Counted from the first letter of the stretch, positions 1 to 9,129 are shown. The stretch is 64,000 nt of DNA from Caldilineaceae bacterium (GCA_019637645.1 JAHBVH010000017.1:52195-116194), one strand, 5' to 3'. Notes: generated by a model not told the origin, from the sequence alone. Translations and numbers: made by a program.

Positions 1-110
1 ATCGACAACTCTTGCAACTGGGGCAGCTCCATACGCAACATCTGTCCTCGGCAGAGCAAGCTTTGGTGCTAGGGGGCAATGCCGCGGCCCTCTTTGGGTT
101 GGCGGGGTAG
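1..110 (+). CDS. Amidohydrolase-like protein, C-terminal fragment
   Basis: Only the last 35 codons lie in the window, read in the third frame and ending at TAG 108-110. The tail reads ...AEQALVLGGNAAALFGLAG. A C-terminal helix followed by 'LGGNAxxLFGL' is typical of the amidohydrolase-2 family (metal-dependent TIM-barrel hydrolases and decarboxylases). No catalytic residue is present in this fragment, so the substrate cannot be judged. It converges on the aldolase gene on the minus strand. The family call rests on this short tail alone. Confidence 0.6.
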   Translation, partial: RQLLQLGQLHTQHLSSAEQALVLGGNAAALFGLAG

Positions 111-127
111 ACGTTTGGTGCAAGCGC

Positions 128-178
128 CACAGGCTGAAGCCCTGTGGCTGGTAGAGGAAGCCCCGCTCAAGCGGGCTA
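128..178. repeat. Dispersed intergenic palindrome, family C copy 1
   Basis: Two adjacent hairpins fill the gap between converging genes. One is CCACAGG-CTGAAG-CCCTGTGG; the other carries the CCCGCT-CAA-GCGGG core. Related sequence recurs at 36636-36690 and 58936-59014. Confidence 0.55.
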
Positions 179-252
179 CCACCCAAGTGCGCGTAAGCGC
201 AGCTTCCTCTGCCAGGCGCAGCCTTCAGGCTACGCTTACGTTCGACGCTAGG

Positions 253-1038
253 CTAACTTTCCACCAAGCGGCGCAAGGCTTCGCCGTTATTTTTAAACCA
301 TTGATAGAGGATCGCAATATCGGTGCCGATACAGAAGTGGCGGACACCGAGGTTTTGGTAATAATCGGCCTCTTCCGGCACACTAATTTCCGCGCGCGGT
401 TGAATGCCCCGTTTGAGTGCCGTCTCAATGACATACTTCTCGACGGCTTTAATTTCGGCGGAGCCCCGTTGCCCAGCCTTGTCGATATTCATCGTGTAAT
501 CGGCACCACCCCATTGGATCATGTCCAAACCGGGCAGGGCTAGAATCTCTTCCAGTTGATCCACCGCACCCTGCTTCTCGATCATCAACATCACCACCGT
601 ATCACGCAAAGCTTGGACATATTCAGGCCCACCGCCATAGCCCATGTAGGCATGGCGACGCATACCCACGCCAAAGTTGCCGCCATCGGTCTTGGTGTCC
701 GGCTTGACCGAGAGAATACAATGGCGTGCTTCTTCGACATTGTGGCAGTCGGCAAAGAGAATGCTCTGAAACCCCGAACCAATGGCGCGCTGCCCCACAA
801 ACTGATGGGTGTCATAGTCCACCTTGATCATCATACCTACGTTATAAAGCTCAGCGGCGCGACAGAGATTATCCAGATCATGGAGAGTGTAGGGTGCATA
901 TTCGGCAACAAACTCAATATAGTCATAGCTGCCGGTGTGGCCGATCGCCTCGACAATCGACGGCCAAACGGTGTGAATATGGGTGGAGACGCTTGGCTTG
1001 TTCTCATTGAGCAACTGGCGTAATTTGTTGGGACGCAT
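253..1038 (-). CDS. HpcH/HpaI aldolase/citrate lyase family protein
   Basis: A 261-residue protein of the HpcH/HpaI class II aldolase superfamily, (beta/alpha)8 barrels that use a divalent metal to cleave or form 2-oxo-acid aldols. The motif MIEKQGAVDQLEEILALPG followed by WGGADYTMNID matches the family pattern 'MIEt..av.nldeI...pGvD....GpaDls'. The Glu of the first motif and the Asp of the second are the expected metal and substrate contacts. I chose ATG 1036-1038 because AAGGAG lies eight bases upstream (1041-1046). An in-frame start 72 bases further upstream adds residues that do not look like protein. It is the last gene of a minus-strand run after the Ycf46-like ATPase (88-base gap). The true substrate is not deducible from sequence. 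Confidence 0.85.
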   Translation of the reverse strand: MRPNKLRQLLNENKPSVSTHIHTVWPSIVEAIGHTGSYDYIEFVAEYAPYTLHDLDNLCRAAELYNVGMMIKVDYDTHQFVGQRAIGSGFQSILFADCHNVEEARHCILSVKPDTKTDGGNFGVGMRRHAYMGYGGGPEYVQALRDTVVMLMIEKQGAVDQLEEILALPGLDMIQWGGADYTMNIDKAGQRGSAEIKAVEKYVIETALKRGIQPRAEISVPEEADYYQNLGVRHFCIGTDIAILYQWFKNNGEALRRLVES

Positions 1039-1126
1039 TGGATTCTCCTTGGGAGCTTGCTGTGAAAATATTGGGTGCTGCGTGAGACGTGTTGCGGAAT
1101 CACGCAGCACGTCTTACGCAGCACGG

Positions 1127-2626
1127 TTAACGTTGTTCGGCGCGGACCGAGGCCCGGCGCGCCCGCTGGCGTGCCCAGAGCCGTAAGCCCTCGATCTCCT
1201 CTTCCATCATGCGGCTGAGGGGGACAGTCTCTTGGAGGACATTGAGTAGATCGTCCATGACTAGGGGGCGCCCTTGGTCAAATGCTTCGTATAGCCCAGC
1301 AACGACGGCCTGCTCGATCTCGGCCCCCGAGAGGCCATCGGAGGCCATCGCCAGCGTATGTAGATCAAAGTCGGCGGGGTTGCGGTTGCGCTGTTCAAGA
1401 TGGATCTGCCAAATATCGGTTCGTTCCTGGGTGTCAGGTAGATCGACAAAGAAGATTTCGTCAAAGCGCCCTTTGCGGACCAACTCGGGGGGCAAATGGT
1501 CAACCGAGTTGGCCGTGGCAATGACAAAAACCGGGGCCTGCTTTTCTTGGAGCCAGGTGATAAAGCTGCCAAAGACCCGCGCCGCGGTGCCCGCGTCGCT
1601 CACATTGCTTGAGCCAACCCCAGAGAAGCCTTTCTCGATCTCATCGACCCACAACACGACGGGCGCAATACTTTCGGCCACTTTGATCGCGGTCCGTAGA
1701 TTTTCTTCACTAGAGCCGACGAGCGACGCAAAGAGCCGACCGACATCCAGCCGCAACAGGGGCAACCGCCAGGAATTGGCAACCGCTTTGGCAACTAATG
1801 ATTTCCCGCACCCTTGCACGCCGACGAGCAGAATCCCTTTCGGTTCGGGCAGGCCAAAGGCGCGTGCCTCTGGGCCAAAGGCGCGGACTCGTTTCCGCAG
1901 CCACTCTTTGAGCGTCTCCAACCCACCGACACTTTGGAGCTGCGCGCTGCTGGCATAAAATTCGAGCAAGCCGCTTTTCCGAATGATCTGCTGCTTTTCA
2001 GCGGTCACGGCTTCAACGGCTTTGCCATCTAGCACCCCTTGCGCCTGGATGATCGCCTTGGCAATGGCGTTGGTGGCTTCGGTTTCGGTTAGGCCCAGGC
2101 AAGCTTTGACCAAGCGTGCTTGGTCGCGCTTTTGGAGCTCGACTTTGATCTTACGTCGTTTATTATTTTCGATCAACTGCGTTAGCATGGCATCCAAGCC
2201 AGCTTCGGTCGGTAGATCGAAGTCGATGACCGTGATCTCTTTTTCCAATTCCGGTGGGATCTTGAGCACCGGACCCAACAGGATGACCGTTTTGTTGCTA
2301 GTTGCCAACCCAAAGGCCACCTCCCGTAAGCGGCGGACAATGGTCGGCTCTTTGAGAAAAGGATGAAAATCGCGCAGCACCCAAAGCGAGGCTTCTGGCT
2401 CGTCGAGAATCATGGTCAGCAAGGCCAATGGATCGCGCTTGCTGGAGTCTGGGCGATCTGGCAGGGCTGGATTACTAATCCCGGTCGTGGCGCTCCAGAG
2501 GATCAGGCGCTTTTTCTGGCGTTGGGCCAGGTCATCAATCTCTTGCAAAGCCCGCTGTTCTTCCGGCGTTACTACCCAAAGGATGGGGTAGCGGGCGCGA
2601 ATATAGGTGTCAAGTGCTTGTTTCAA
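1127..2626 (-). CDS. Ycf46-type AAA+ ATPase
   Basis: A 499-residue cytoplasmic protein with the architecture of Ycf46 of cyanobacteria and plastids: a non-catalytic N-terminal half (about 1-230) and one AAA+ module (about 235-470). Visible motifs are Walker A GVQGCGKS near 269, Walker [11 protein letters not shown] near 323, sensor 1 FVIATAN near 367 and the arginine-finger strand RKGRFDE near 384. Length matches the family. In cyanobacteria Ycf46 has been linked to carbon use; no role can be inferred here. Translation starts at TTG 2624-2626 behind GAGGAG (2636-2641). The gene begins 19 bases after the upstream unknown gene, so the two are probably co-transcribed. Confidence 0.85.
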   Translation of the reverse strand: MKQALDTYIRARYPILWVVTPEEQRALQEIDDLAQRQKKRLILWSATTGISNPALPDRPDSSKRDPLALLTMILDEPEASLWVLRDFHPFLKEPTIVRRLREVAFGLATSNKTVILLGPVLKIPPELEKEITVIDFDLPTEAGLDAMLTQLIENNKRRKIKVELQKRDQARLVKACLGLTETEATNAIAKAIIQAQGVLDGKAVEAVTAEKQQIIRKSGLLEFYASSAQLQSVGGLETLKEWLRKRVRAFGPEARAFGLPEPKGILLVGVQGCGKSLVAKAVANSWRLPLLRLDVGRLFASLVGSSEENLRTAIKVAESIAPVVLWVDEIEKGFSGVGSSNVSDAGTAARVFGSFITWLQEKQAPVFVIATANSVDHLPPELVRKGRFDEIFFVDLPDTQERTDIWQIHLEQRNRNPADFDLHTLAMASDGLSGAEIEQAVVAGLYEAFDQGRPLVMDDLLNVLQETVPLSRMMEEEIEGLRLWARQRARRASVRAEQR

Positions 2627-2645
2627 CCGATGGCTCCTCTCGCCC

Positions 2646-3827
2646 TCAGCGCGCCTGCCAAAGGCGTCCTTGGACTTCCCATTTGCTCAGTTCATTGCCA
2701 TTCAAATAGACTTTGGTGCCCGCCCAGCTTTGTACATAGTCCCAAAGCCGCCAAAAGCGCCGTAGTTCACCCTTCTGAAAGTGGACGCGATGAATGAGAT
2801 GGCGGTCTTCGTCCATGAGCGCGAGATAGCCGGGCTGTTTCTGGGCCGCCATTAAGGCCAGGGCAAAAAATTCAGAACGGCTCTCCTCAAATTCGAGCAC
2901 CAACTGCCAACCACGGTTGGCGTTTTCATCAACTTCGTCTTCGTTCTCATCGATGGTTGCGAGCATCAGCATATCTTCGTCATGGCTGGCTAGATCGCGC
3001 AACAGGGGCTCGAGGGCCAGCCGTAGATCTGCTTGCGGGATAGCCAACCGGAGATCGCGATGACAAGTACGCCACGGTTGTGGCTGTTGCGCACCTGCGG
3101 GTAATTGACCGAGAGCATAGGCCAAGGGCTCTTGACCGATGGTCGTTGCCAGCGAAGAGAGGCGTAGCGCACGTAGCGCGCCGCTTTGGATCGCCATTTC
3201 TAGTGACCAGTGCTGAAAGAGATAGGGTAGCTGATCTGGTTGGAGTTTCTGACCCAACAGGGCTTGTTGGCCTATGGCAAGGCCAAGGAGCGCGCCCGGC
3301 ACTTGGGCTCCGGCTAACCAAGTGGTTAAGCCAGGACCATTTTGTTTGAACCAATAGATGAGTAATTGTAACCGTGCTAGCCCTAGATGATGATGCCAGG
3401 TCGTGGTGTTCAACAGGCGTTGTACCTCTTGCTCCACCTGCCCGGCGCGATCCGGCTCGAGTAAACCGACTTCTAGGTGTGCTACATAGAAATGTTGAAA
3501 GGCCGCTGCCGCGGGTTGCTCTGGATGATTCAACCACTCGAGCAAGGCACGTCGTTGCGTCGGCGTAAAGGCGGCATACCCTACGCCACTGGGCGGGAAG
3601 GCAGTCGTTACCGCGGACTCTGCTATGGGTTCGACCGCAAGTGTCGAATCGATCAGCATATAATCCACGAGCGGCGGCGTGGGGCTCAGGCGCACCGTTA
3701 GGGGCGTTGTGGCCTGCTCCGCCACCTGTTGCAAGATGACGCTGGCCGGGTAATGATGTCCGGCCACCCGCACCAATGGGTTGTTGATCAAAGGATGGGT
3801 ACGCGTTGCTTTCCGTTGTTTTGCCAT
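2646..3827 (-). CDS. Uncharacterised protein, upstream partner of the Ycf46-like ATPase
   Basis: A 393-residue soluble protein that I do not recognise with certainty. The segment around residues 80-130 ([15 protein letters not shown], then [14 protein letters not shown]) weakly resembles TerB N-terminal-type domains, which have a conserved '..Y.yGLErrll' helix; this is only a hint. The middle is helical and Leu/Gln rich, with a short acidic stretch ([12 protein letters not shown]) near 300. ATG 3825-3827 is chosen because a promoter with its -10 box seven bases upstream leaves almost no leader; the in-frame extension upstream of it reads as non-coding. It sits 19 bases before the ATPase gene, so a joint function is plausible. 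Confidence 0.7.
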   Translation of the reverse strand: MAKQRKATRTHPLINNPLVRVAGHHYPASVILQQVAEQATTPLTVRLSPTPPLVDYMLIDSTLAVEPIAESAVTTAFPPSGVGYAAFTPTQRRALLEWLNHPEQPAAAAFQHFYVAHLEVGLLEPDRAGQVEQEVQRLLNTTTWHHHLGLARLQLLIYWFKQNGPGLTTWLAGAQVPGALLGLAIGQQALLGQKLQPDQLPYLFQHWSLEMAIQSGALRALRLSSLATTIGQEPLAYALGQLPAGAQQPQPWRTCHRDLRLAIPQADLRLALEPLLRDLASHDEDMLMLATIDENEDEVDENANRGWQLVLEFEESRSEFFALALMAAQKQPGYLALMDEDRHLIHRVHFQKGELRRFWRLWDYVQSWAGTKVYLNGNELSKWEVQGRLWQAR

Positions 3828-3833
3828 CCCTCT

Positions 3834-3862
3834 ATTGTACCGATTCTTGCCCGAAGTGTGAA
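3834..3862 (-). promoter_or_regulatory. Sigma-70-type promoter, possibly leaderless
   Basis: TTCACA (3857-3862), 17 bases, TACAAT (3834-3839) on the minus strand. Transcription should start within a base or two of the ATG at 3827, which suggests a leaderless mRNA. Confidence 0.55.
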
Positions 3863-3932
3863 ACCGACAAATGGCTTGGGCGGCGGCTTCGCTTTGTTCG
3901 CAGAGGGATTTATCCCTACTTTCCAAATCAGG

Positions 3933-3938
3933 TATAAT
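3933..3938 (+). promoter_or_regulatory. Candidate -10 box for the glyoxalase and molybdopterin genes
   Basis: A perfect TATAAT lies about 97 bases before the glyoxalase ATG; the -35 region (about 3910) is weak. It is divergent from the promoter at 3834-3862. Confidence 0.35.
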
Positions 3939-3946
3939 AGCGCAAG

Positions 3947-3974
3947 GCGTTACGCCATTGGTCGGTATGACCGC
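3947..3974 (+). repeat. Dispersed intergenic repeat, family B copy
   Basis: GCGTTACGCC followed by ATTGGTCGGTATGACCGCC. It matches 37161-37190 at 21 of 23 central positions and contains a small GGTCGGTATGACC hairpin. It lies in the 5' leader of the glyoxalase gene. Confidence 0.55.
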
Positions 3975-4034
3975 CAACGCAAGATGCTATTCGGTTTACA
4001 AACGCGCGACTCACTGCATAGAAAGCTAGGATTC

Positions 4035-4433
4035 ATGGCTCACATTGTTGGTCTTGCTGAAATTGTCCTGTGGACGGCGGATAAGGCGCAGGCGGTTTAT
4101 TTTTATCATGAGTTGCTGGGGCTCCCGATCCTTTCCCCGCCCACCTTGCCCAATGTCTTTCTGAAAGCGGGCGAAGGCCAGGCCGGGATTCCCCAAATGA
4201 TCGTCTTGGTGCCCAAATCAGACGCGATCCGCGCGCAGCCTAGCGGCTATCAACTTCATCACTTGGCCTTTGAACTGCCCACCGAAGCATTTGATGCCCA
4301 GCAGCAGGCCCTCGTGGCGGCCGGTTTCCAGCCGCGTAGTGGTGTACACCCGGTGTTGGCCAGCCGTACTATGTACGTGGATGATCCCGACGGCAACGAG
4401 GTCGAGTTTATCTGTCGCACCCCAGTGGTCTAA
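4035..4433 (+). CDS. Glyoxalase/bleomycin-resistance/dioxygenase (VOC) fold protein
   Basis: A 132-residue VOC-superfamily protein with two beta-alpha-beta-beta-beta modules. The opening IVGLAEIVLWTADKAQAVYFYHELLGLP and the closing MYVDDPDGNEVEFIC are characteristic. Candidate metal ligands are the His of LHHLAFEL and the last Glu (EVEFIC). Such proteins isomerise, cleave or bind small molecules using a divalent metal; the substrate is unknown. ATG 4035 aligns with the family start; a longer in-frame reading into the leader includes the repeat at 3947-3974 and looks non-coding. It precedes moeA by 25 bases and may share its transcript. Confidence 0.8.
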   Translation: MAHIVGLAEIVLWTADKAQAVYFYHELLGLPILSPPTLPNVFLKAGEGQAGIPQMIVLVPKSDAIRAQPSGYQLHHLAFELPTEAFDAQQQALVAAGFQPRSGVHPVLASRTMYVDDPDGNEVEFICRTPVV

Positions 4434-4458
4434 CCCACAAAATTTCAGAGGACGATCT

Positions 4459-5709
4459 ATGTCTGCAGATGACTATCCCATGTTAGCGGTGGACGATGCG
4501 TTGGCGATTGTGTTGCAACAGACCCAACCGTTGGCTGCCCACCAGACTCCCCTGGCCGAGCTCCTTGGCTTGGTTTTGGCCGCATCGGTTACAGCCCCAG
4601 AGCCGTTGCCTCCTTTCCCTGCTTCGATTAAGGATGGCTACGCCGTCATCGCCGCGGACGGCCCTGGTGAATACCCTGTGATTGGCGAGGTGACGGCAGG
4701 CCGCGTGGCCGACTTTACGCTGCCAGCGGGCAGTGTCGCCTATATTACAACGGGTGCGCCGATCCCACCCGGCGCGGATGCCGTGGTCATGGTCGAAGAG
4801 ACCACACCTGTGGCAGGGCCTAACGGCCAGCGCCGGGTCCACATTCGGCAGCAAGTGCGCGCCGGGGCTGATATTCGGGTGGTCGGCTCTGATATTGGTC
4901 AAGGCGAAATGGTGCTGACCGCAGGTGTGCAACTGGGCGCGGCAGAAATTGGCTTATTAGCCACGGTTGGCGCAGCTGAAGTTCCTGTCCGTCCACGTCC
5001 ACGGGTTGCCATCCTCTCAACCGGTGATGAGTTGGTCGAACCTAATGAGGCGATTGGCCCGGGCCAGATCCGCGATAGCAACCGTGCTATGCTCTATGCC
5101 GCGGTCCTTGCCGCGGGGGGCACACCTGTGGATCTCGGCATTGCGGGGGATAGTGAGGCGGCGCTGCGTGACAAAATCGATCTGGGGCTGCGCACCGCCG
5201 ATGTGCTTCTCACTTCCGGTGGCGTTTCCATGGGCGATCTCGATCTGATCAAGCCCTTGTTAGAACGGGCGGGGACAGTCCATTTTGGGCGTATTCGCAT
5301 GAAACCGGGTAAACCTTTGACCTTTGCCACCGTCGCGCAAGGTGATCGCCAGAAATTGGTTTTTGGGCTGCCGGGCAACCCCGTGAGCAGCTTGGTTACT
5401 TATTATTTATTTGTGGCACCTGCTTTGCACAAGCTCGCGGGCTGGTCGAATCCGCATCTGCCACGCGTGCAAGCGCACTTGGCCCAACCGCTACCGCTGG
5501 ATGCCTACCGACCGGAATATCACCGCGCAACCTTGACTTGGGAACCAACGCTCAACGATGGCCGCGGCGGCTACTTGGCCGTTAGCACGGGGAGCCAGTC
5601 GAGTAGCCGGTTGCTCAGCATGCGCACGGCCAATGCGCTGCTTGAATTACCCCAGGCCAAAGGAGTGCTACCCGCTGGTACCGTCGTGTCGGCGCTGTGG
5701 ATTGGGTAA
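4459..5709 (+). CDS. moeA: Molybdopterin molybdenumtransferase MoeA
   Basis: A 416-residue MoeA, which inserts molybdate into adenylated molybdopterin, the last step of Mo cofactor synthesis. Domains in order are the MoeA N-terminal and linker region (about 1-175, with PFPASIKDGYAV and TGAPIPPGADAVV), the MoCF-binding domain (about 180-320, with ILSTGDEL and LTSGGVSMGD), GLPGNPVSS near 330 and the C-terminal beta-barrel domain. All match E. coli MoeA in order and length. ATG 4459 has AGAGGA five to six bases upstream. It heads a moeA-moaC-moaDE run with a 62-base gap before moaC. An XdhC homologue at 52.4 kb supports an active molybdoenzyme in this genome. Confidence 0.95.
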   Translation: MSADDYPMLAVDDALAIVLQQTQPLAAHQTPLAELLGLVLAASVTAPEPLPPFPASIKDGYAVIAADGPGEYPVIGEVTAGRVADFTLPAGSVAYITTGAPIPPGADAVVMVEETTPVAGPNGQRRVHIRQQVRAGADIRVVGSDIGQGEMVLTAGVQLGAAEIGLLATVGAAEVPVRPRPRVAILSTGDELVEPNEAIGPGQIRDSNRAMLYAAVLAAGGTPVDLGIAGDSEAALRDKIDLGLRTADVLLTSGGVSMGDLDLIKPLLERAGTVHFGRIRMKPGKPLTFATVAQGDRQKLVFGLPGNPVSSLVTYYLFVAPALHKLAGWSNPHLPRVQAHLAQPLPLDAYRPEYHRATLTWEPTLNDGRGGYLAVSTGSQSSSRLLSMRTANALLELPQAKGVLPAGTVVSALWIG

Positions 5710-5771
5710 GTGGGCCTAGGTTCGCGCCGCTATGCCAAGCTGACAAAGCCAGATAGGAAGCAGAAAATTGC

Positions 5772-6254
5772 ATGTCTACCCAACTAACACATTTAGATGA
5801 ACAGGGCAATGCCGCCATGGTGGATGTGGGCGACAAAGCCGTCACCACGCGCACCGCGGTGGCCGAGGGCGAAGTACAAATGCTACCTGCCACCTTGCAG
5901 GCAATCCGCGCTGGGAATTTACCCAAAGGCGATGTCCTGGCCGCAGCGAGAATTGCGGGTATTATGGCCGCTAAGCGCACCCCCGAACTGATCCCCCTTT
6001 GTCACACGCTGCTGCTGACAAAAGTTGCTATCGACTTTGTGCTGGATGAGGCCGCCAGCCGCATCGTGATTCGGGCGTTGGTCCGCTGCAATGGTCAAAC
6101 CGGTGTGGAGATGGAGGCCCTGACCGCGGTCAGCGTCGCGGCCCTGACTATTTATGATATGGCCAAAGCGATAGAAAAGACAATGACCATTGGTCCGATT
6201 CGCCTGTTGGAAAAACAGGGTGGTAAATCGGGCGATTGGCAGCGCAGTGCATGA
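5772..6254 (+). CDS. moaC: Cyclic pyranopterin monophosphate synthase MoaC
   Basis: A 160-residue MoaC, which converts the 3',8-cyclo-GTP product of MoaA into cyclic pyranopterin monophosphate. Diagnostic segments are [18 protein letters not shown] near 16, the LIPLCHTL loop near 75, and [22 protein letters not shown] near 113, which holds the conserved Asp and Lys of the active site. Length fits the family. A moaA gene is not in this window. The stop codon is 11 bases before the moaD-moaE start, so the two are co-transcribed. Confidence 0.95.
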   Translation: MSTQLTHLDEQGNAAMVDVGDKAVTTRTAVAEGEVQMLPATLQAIRAGNLPKGDVLAAARIAGIMAAKRTPELIPLCHTLLLTKVAIDFVLDEAASRIVIRALVRCNGQTGVEMEALTAVSVAALTIYDMAKAIEKTMTIGPIRLLEKQGGKSGDWQRSA

Positions 6255-6265
6255 AGGGAAGGGCA

Positions 6266-7009
6266 ATGATGCAAGTGAAGGTATTGTTATTTGCGACGCT
6301 GCGCCAACTGGCTGGTTGGAAGGAGCAAGCCATTGAGCTCCCCAATGATGCCACCCTAGGTGATTTGCTGGCGTACTTGACGGCCGCCCAGCCGCAGCTA
6401 AATTTGGTGCAGCGGACCATCTATGCCGCGGTCAATGAGGAATATGCCAAAAAGGAGCGACCTTTGCAAGAGAAAGATGTTGTGGCGATCTTTCCGCCCG
6501 TTTCCGGTGGCGCAGAAAAAGTTGCCCCCAAACGCTTTGTTATTACCGAAGAGCCGCTCTCTTTGGATGATGTGGCGGCTCGAGTTAATCGGCCCGACTG
6601 CGGCGCAATTACCACCTTTGCGGGTACGGTACGGGGCGAAACAACGACCACCGACGGCGTGCGCGGCACCGATTTTCTAAATTACGAAGCCTATACCGAA
6701 ATGGCCGAACGGATGATGGCCCAGATCGGTGATGAAATTCTAGCGCAGTGGCCTAAAGTGCAAGCCGTGAGCATTTTGCACCGCATTGGCCGGATTGAGG
6801 TAGGGGAACCTAGTGTGGTCATCGCGGTGGCCACGCCCCACCGTGGCGATGGTTGCTTTGAAGCCTGTCGTTATGCCATTGAGCGTCTTAAGGCCATTGT
6901 CCCCATTTGGAAGCAAGAAAATTGGTCCGATGGTCAAGTGTGGATCGAAGGCCCACGCCAACCCGAGATAGATCTCTCTGCACCAGCAGACCATGGACCT
7001 GCTGCATAG
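6266..7009 (+). CDS. MoaD-MoaE fusion, molybdopterin synthase
   Basis: A 247-residue fusion of both molybdopterin synthase subunits. Residues 1-82 are MoaD, a ubiquitin-like sulfur carrier starting [14 protein letters not shown] and ending PPVSGG. Residues about 90-240 are MoaE, with [22 protein letters not shown] and the C-terminal block [12 protein letters not shown], whose lysine lines the active site. MoaD normally needs a free C-terminal Gly-Gly for thiocarboxylation. Here it is internal, as in mycobacterial MoaX, so cleavage after GG is probably required. ATG 6266 follows AAGGGAAGGG. A second ATG is in frame directly after it. Confidence 0.9.
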   Translation: MMQVKVLLFATLRQLAGWKEQAIELPNDATLGDLLAYLTAAQPQLNLVQRTIYAAVNEEYAKKERPLQEKDVVAIFPPVSGGAEKVAPKRFVITEEPLSLDDVAARVNRPDCGAITTFAGTVRGETTTTDGVRGTDFLNYEAYTEMAERMMAQIGDEILAQWPKVQAVSILHRIGRIEVGEPSVVIAVATPHRGDGCFEACRYAIERLKAIVPIWKQENWSDGQVWIEGPRQPEIDLSAPADHGPAA

Positions 7010-7027
7010 AGCTAGGCGTATAGCGCG

Positions 7028-7696
7028 CTATAGCCCGAAGATGGCCTTCACTTGATTCGTGAGATCATCGACCGTCAACGTGCTATCAACATTGATGACG
7101 TTTAACTTTAGCTGCTTTGCTTCGTTTTCGAGACGGCGCGTGAAAAGAGCATCGCGTGTGAGGAGGTTACTGAGGGCGCGTTCGGGGTCACTGGTTTTCC
7201 CAATAAAGCTCCAGTGGATTCCGCCCCGATGCGCAAAGACTGTTTGCCGAAATGCGGGCGTTGGGAGCAGCCAGACGGCATGGTTGTGGTCGGTGAGGAG
7301 TGGCTTTACATACGCTGGCAACAGCCGGAAACCTTCGACGACCACACCAACTTCTGTGGGCAAACGGAGAAGATCGTCAACGATCATGCGGAAGCCCTCG
7401 CCCTGGAACCAGTGGAAGGTTGCTAGCATAATTTCTGGGGAGCGATTGACCCAACGCTCGTCCATCGTCATGGCTATGAACGCATGGAGCAAAGGGCAAG
7501 ACTCCGCCGTGCTGCGCTGAGCATGGTCGGCCATCACGTCGTCGGTGGCGTAGTAATGAAGGCCAAGTTCGGTCGCTAGATGGCGAGCGATGGTCGATTT
7601 GCCTGCACCACTGCCGCCCCCAATCCAATAGACTTGGCGGAGTTGCTTTTGCAGGGCTTGGGCATCGGCAATCAGTTCAGGATCTCTTGTTTGCAA
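7028..7696 (-). CDS. P-loop kinase-like protein of unknown substrate
   Basis: A 222-residue P-loop NTPase. The Walker A motif GGGSGAGKST lies near residues 26-35 and is followed by the pattern seen in small-molecule and nucleoside kinases (TDDVMADH near 52, VVVEGFRLLP near 118). The region GIHWSFIGKTSDPERALSNLLTRD could form a lid. Such proteins phosphorylate small metabolites or act in antibiotic resistance; nothing nearby identifies a substrate. Start is TTG 7694-7696 with AAAGGGAG upstream; a downstream Met would lose Walker A. It converges on the moa genes with 18 bases between stops. Confidence 0.65.
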   Translation of the reverse strand: MQTRDPELIADAQALQKQLRQVYWIGGGSGAGKSTIARHLATELGLHYYATDDVMADHAQRSTAESCPLLHAFIAMTMDERWVNRSPEIMLATFHWFQGEGFRMIVDDLLRLPTEVGVVVEGFRLLPAYVKPLLTDHNHAVWLLPTPAFRQTVFAHRGGIHWSFIGKTSDPERALSNLLTRDALFTRRLENEAKQLKLNVINVDSTLTVDDLTNQVKAIFGL

Positions 7697-7752
7697 TCTT
7701 CTCCCTTTCTGCTAACTTGCGCACTTTGCGCGCCACTCTATCCGTCATCTAG

Positions 7753-8325
7753 TTATAGCTTACCTTCATCGAGTAACGCCATAATTCGATCGCGATAGGT
7801 TGTATCGCGATTGGCTAGCTCGGGTTCCAATTTTGCACCCTCCTCATAAAAATAGCGGATACCACGCCCGCGCGCCCGACCTTCAACGGTATGGCCATCC
7901 AGGGCATAATCGGGGATAGTGGGCCGCACTCCTTCTTTTTCAACAACATGCGAGATCCAGCCTGTCATCTCATCGCTAGAGCGATCTTTCTGACAGCTAC
8001 AAAGATAACGTACGGCATGGATCGCAAAGAGTTTGCGATCGTTTGCCTCTTGAGGCAGACTTTGCACCATCTGATAAAGGGTATGAACTAAGATGGATGC
8101 ACTTGGCTCGGCAAAGCCGATATCTTCAACCGAAATCACCATGAGTCGCGACCATAGATAGGCTTCTAGGTCGGCTCCACTTATGACCATTTCGTATGCA
8201 ATGAGTGCGGCATTTTCTACTTGGCCGCGCCGAATTTCTTTTTGTAGCGCGGAGGCAATCTGATCGCCTGGCAGACCATGTACTGTTTGAACCTCCGACC
8301 AACGCCGGCGTTTGATGGTTGTCAT
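7753..8325 (-). CDS. Stand-alone MgsA/RarA C-terminal-like protein
   Basis: A 190-residue protein without a P-loop. Residues about 35-115 (ENAALIAYEMVISGAD, RLMVISVEDIGFAEP, then VRYLCSCQKDRSSDE) resemble the C-terminal tetramerisation domain of MgsA/RarA clamp-loader-like ATPases, whose pattern is 'AlyylarMleaGedp.fiaRRlvi.asEDiGlAdp'. The ATPase part is absent, and the length and intact reading frame argue for a genuine single-domain family, not a fragment. The C-terminal third (HTVEGRARGRGIRYFYEEGAKLEPE) matches the RarA tail pattern with a conserved basic and aromatic stretch. Function unknown. Weak ribosome binding site. Confidence 0.6.
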   Translation of the reverse strand: MTTIKRRRWSEVQTVHGLPGDQIASALQKEIRRGQVENAALIAYEMVISGADLEAYLWSRLMVISVEDIGFAEPSASILVHTLYQMVQSLPQEANDRKLFAIHAVRYLCSCQKDRSSDEMTGWISHVVEKEGVRPTIPDYALDGHTVEGRARGRGIRYFYEEGAKLEPELANRDTTYRDRIMALLDEGKL

Positions 8326-8346
8326 CGCTTTTTACATGCCCTCTGA

Positions 8347-9129
8347 TTATTTGTTATAGAGCGCGCGATAGGCCCATCCCAGTAGATACCGCTGCGTCAA
8401 CATGAGGCGCGGGATCGGGCGTGCATTCGGCGCTGCTGTGTGGAACGTCCGTAGATCCATAAAGTAGACATCCCCCGGCTCGCCAACCATTTCAACGACT
8501 TGGAGCTTGACATCGCCAACCTGGCCAGCATCGTGCAGGAAATGGCGGCGGTCGCCGCCTGTATTTGACATCAGTTCGGCAAAATAGCGCTCTTTCTTCA
8601 ACTTTTTGCGGAGATCGCCTGAACTGATCCGCACCCCCTGATTGAGCAAACGATGAGAGCCGGTCACAGCCAGTGTCCCACCACCACCGGGTTCCACGCT
8701 TTCCAGGAAAGCAAAGAGCTGCACCCCGGGAACGCCACTGTGGGCCAAGCGTGGCATGTCCATATGCCAATTTTGGTGCGGGAGCGTCCAGGCGGTTGCA
8801 TTGGGCAGCGTAAAGAGCAACTGCTGGCCCATGGTTAAGACCGGCTGATTGTCTACGAGCGCGCTAGCTGCCGTGGGTACCTCGTCGCTAAGGAGATCAA
8901 CGATGGCGGAATGGTCCCAAAGTGGTTTGAGCAACGCCATCCCCGCGGCAAGCTCAGTGGAGTGGGGATAGTTATCCAGGCACCAGCCACCGTGACACCA
9001 AATCCCTTCCTGCTCAAGCTGCTGGAAAATCACTTGGCGTGCCTTGGCAAGTTTTTCCGGCGCAAGAAAATTTTTGCGCTTGAACAAGCCATGTACAGCA
9101 AAGATTTCTCTTTCACTGGTTGTAAACAT
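8347..9129 (-). CDS. Phytanoyl-CoA dioxygenase (PhyH) family protein
   Basis: About 260 residues of the PhyH family of non-haem iron 2-oxoglutarate oxygenases. The HxD iron motif is visible in HQNWHMDMP, and the distal His plus the 2-oxoglutarate-binding Arg in FHTAAPNARPIPRLMLTQRY. GVQLFAFLESVEPGGGGTLAVTGSH matches the family core. Many bacterial members hydroxylate secondary metabolites or modified amino acids; the substrate here is unknown. ATG 9127-9129 is my preferred start. A TTG 36 bases upstream (9165) is an alternative, and neither has a clear ribosome binding site. It overlaps no neighbour and sits 21 bases upstream of the MgsA-like gene, so the two may form an operon. Confidence 0.75.
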   Translation of the reverse strand: MFTTSEREIFAVHGLFKRKNFLAPEKLAKARQVIFQQLEQEGIWCHGGWCLDNYPHSTELAAGMALLKPLWDHSAIVDLLSDEVPTAASALVDNQPVLTMGQQLLFTLPNATAWTLPHQNWHMDMPRLAHSGVPGVQLFAFLESVEPGGGGTLAVTGSHRLLNQGVRISSGDLRKKLKKERYFAELMSNTGGDRRHFLHDAGQVGDVKLQVVEMVGEPGDVYFMDLRTFHTAAPNARPIPRLMLTQRYLLGWAYRALYNK

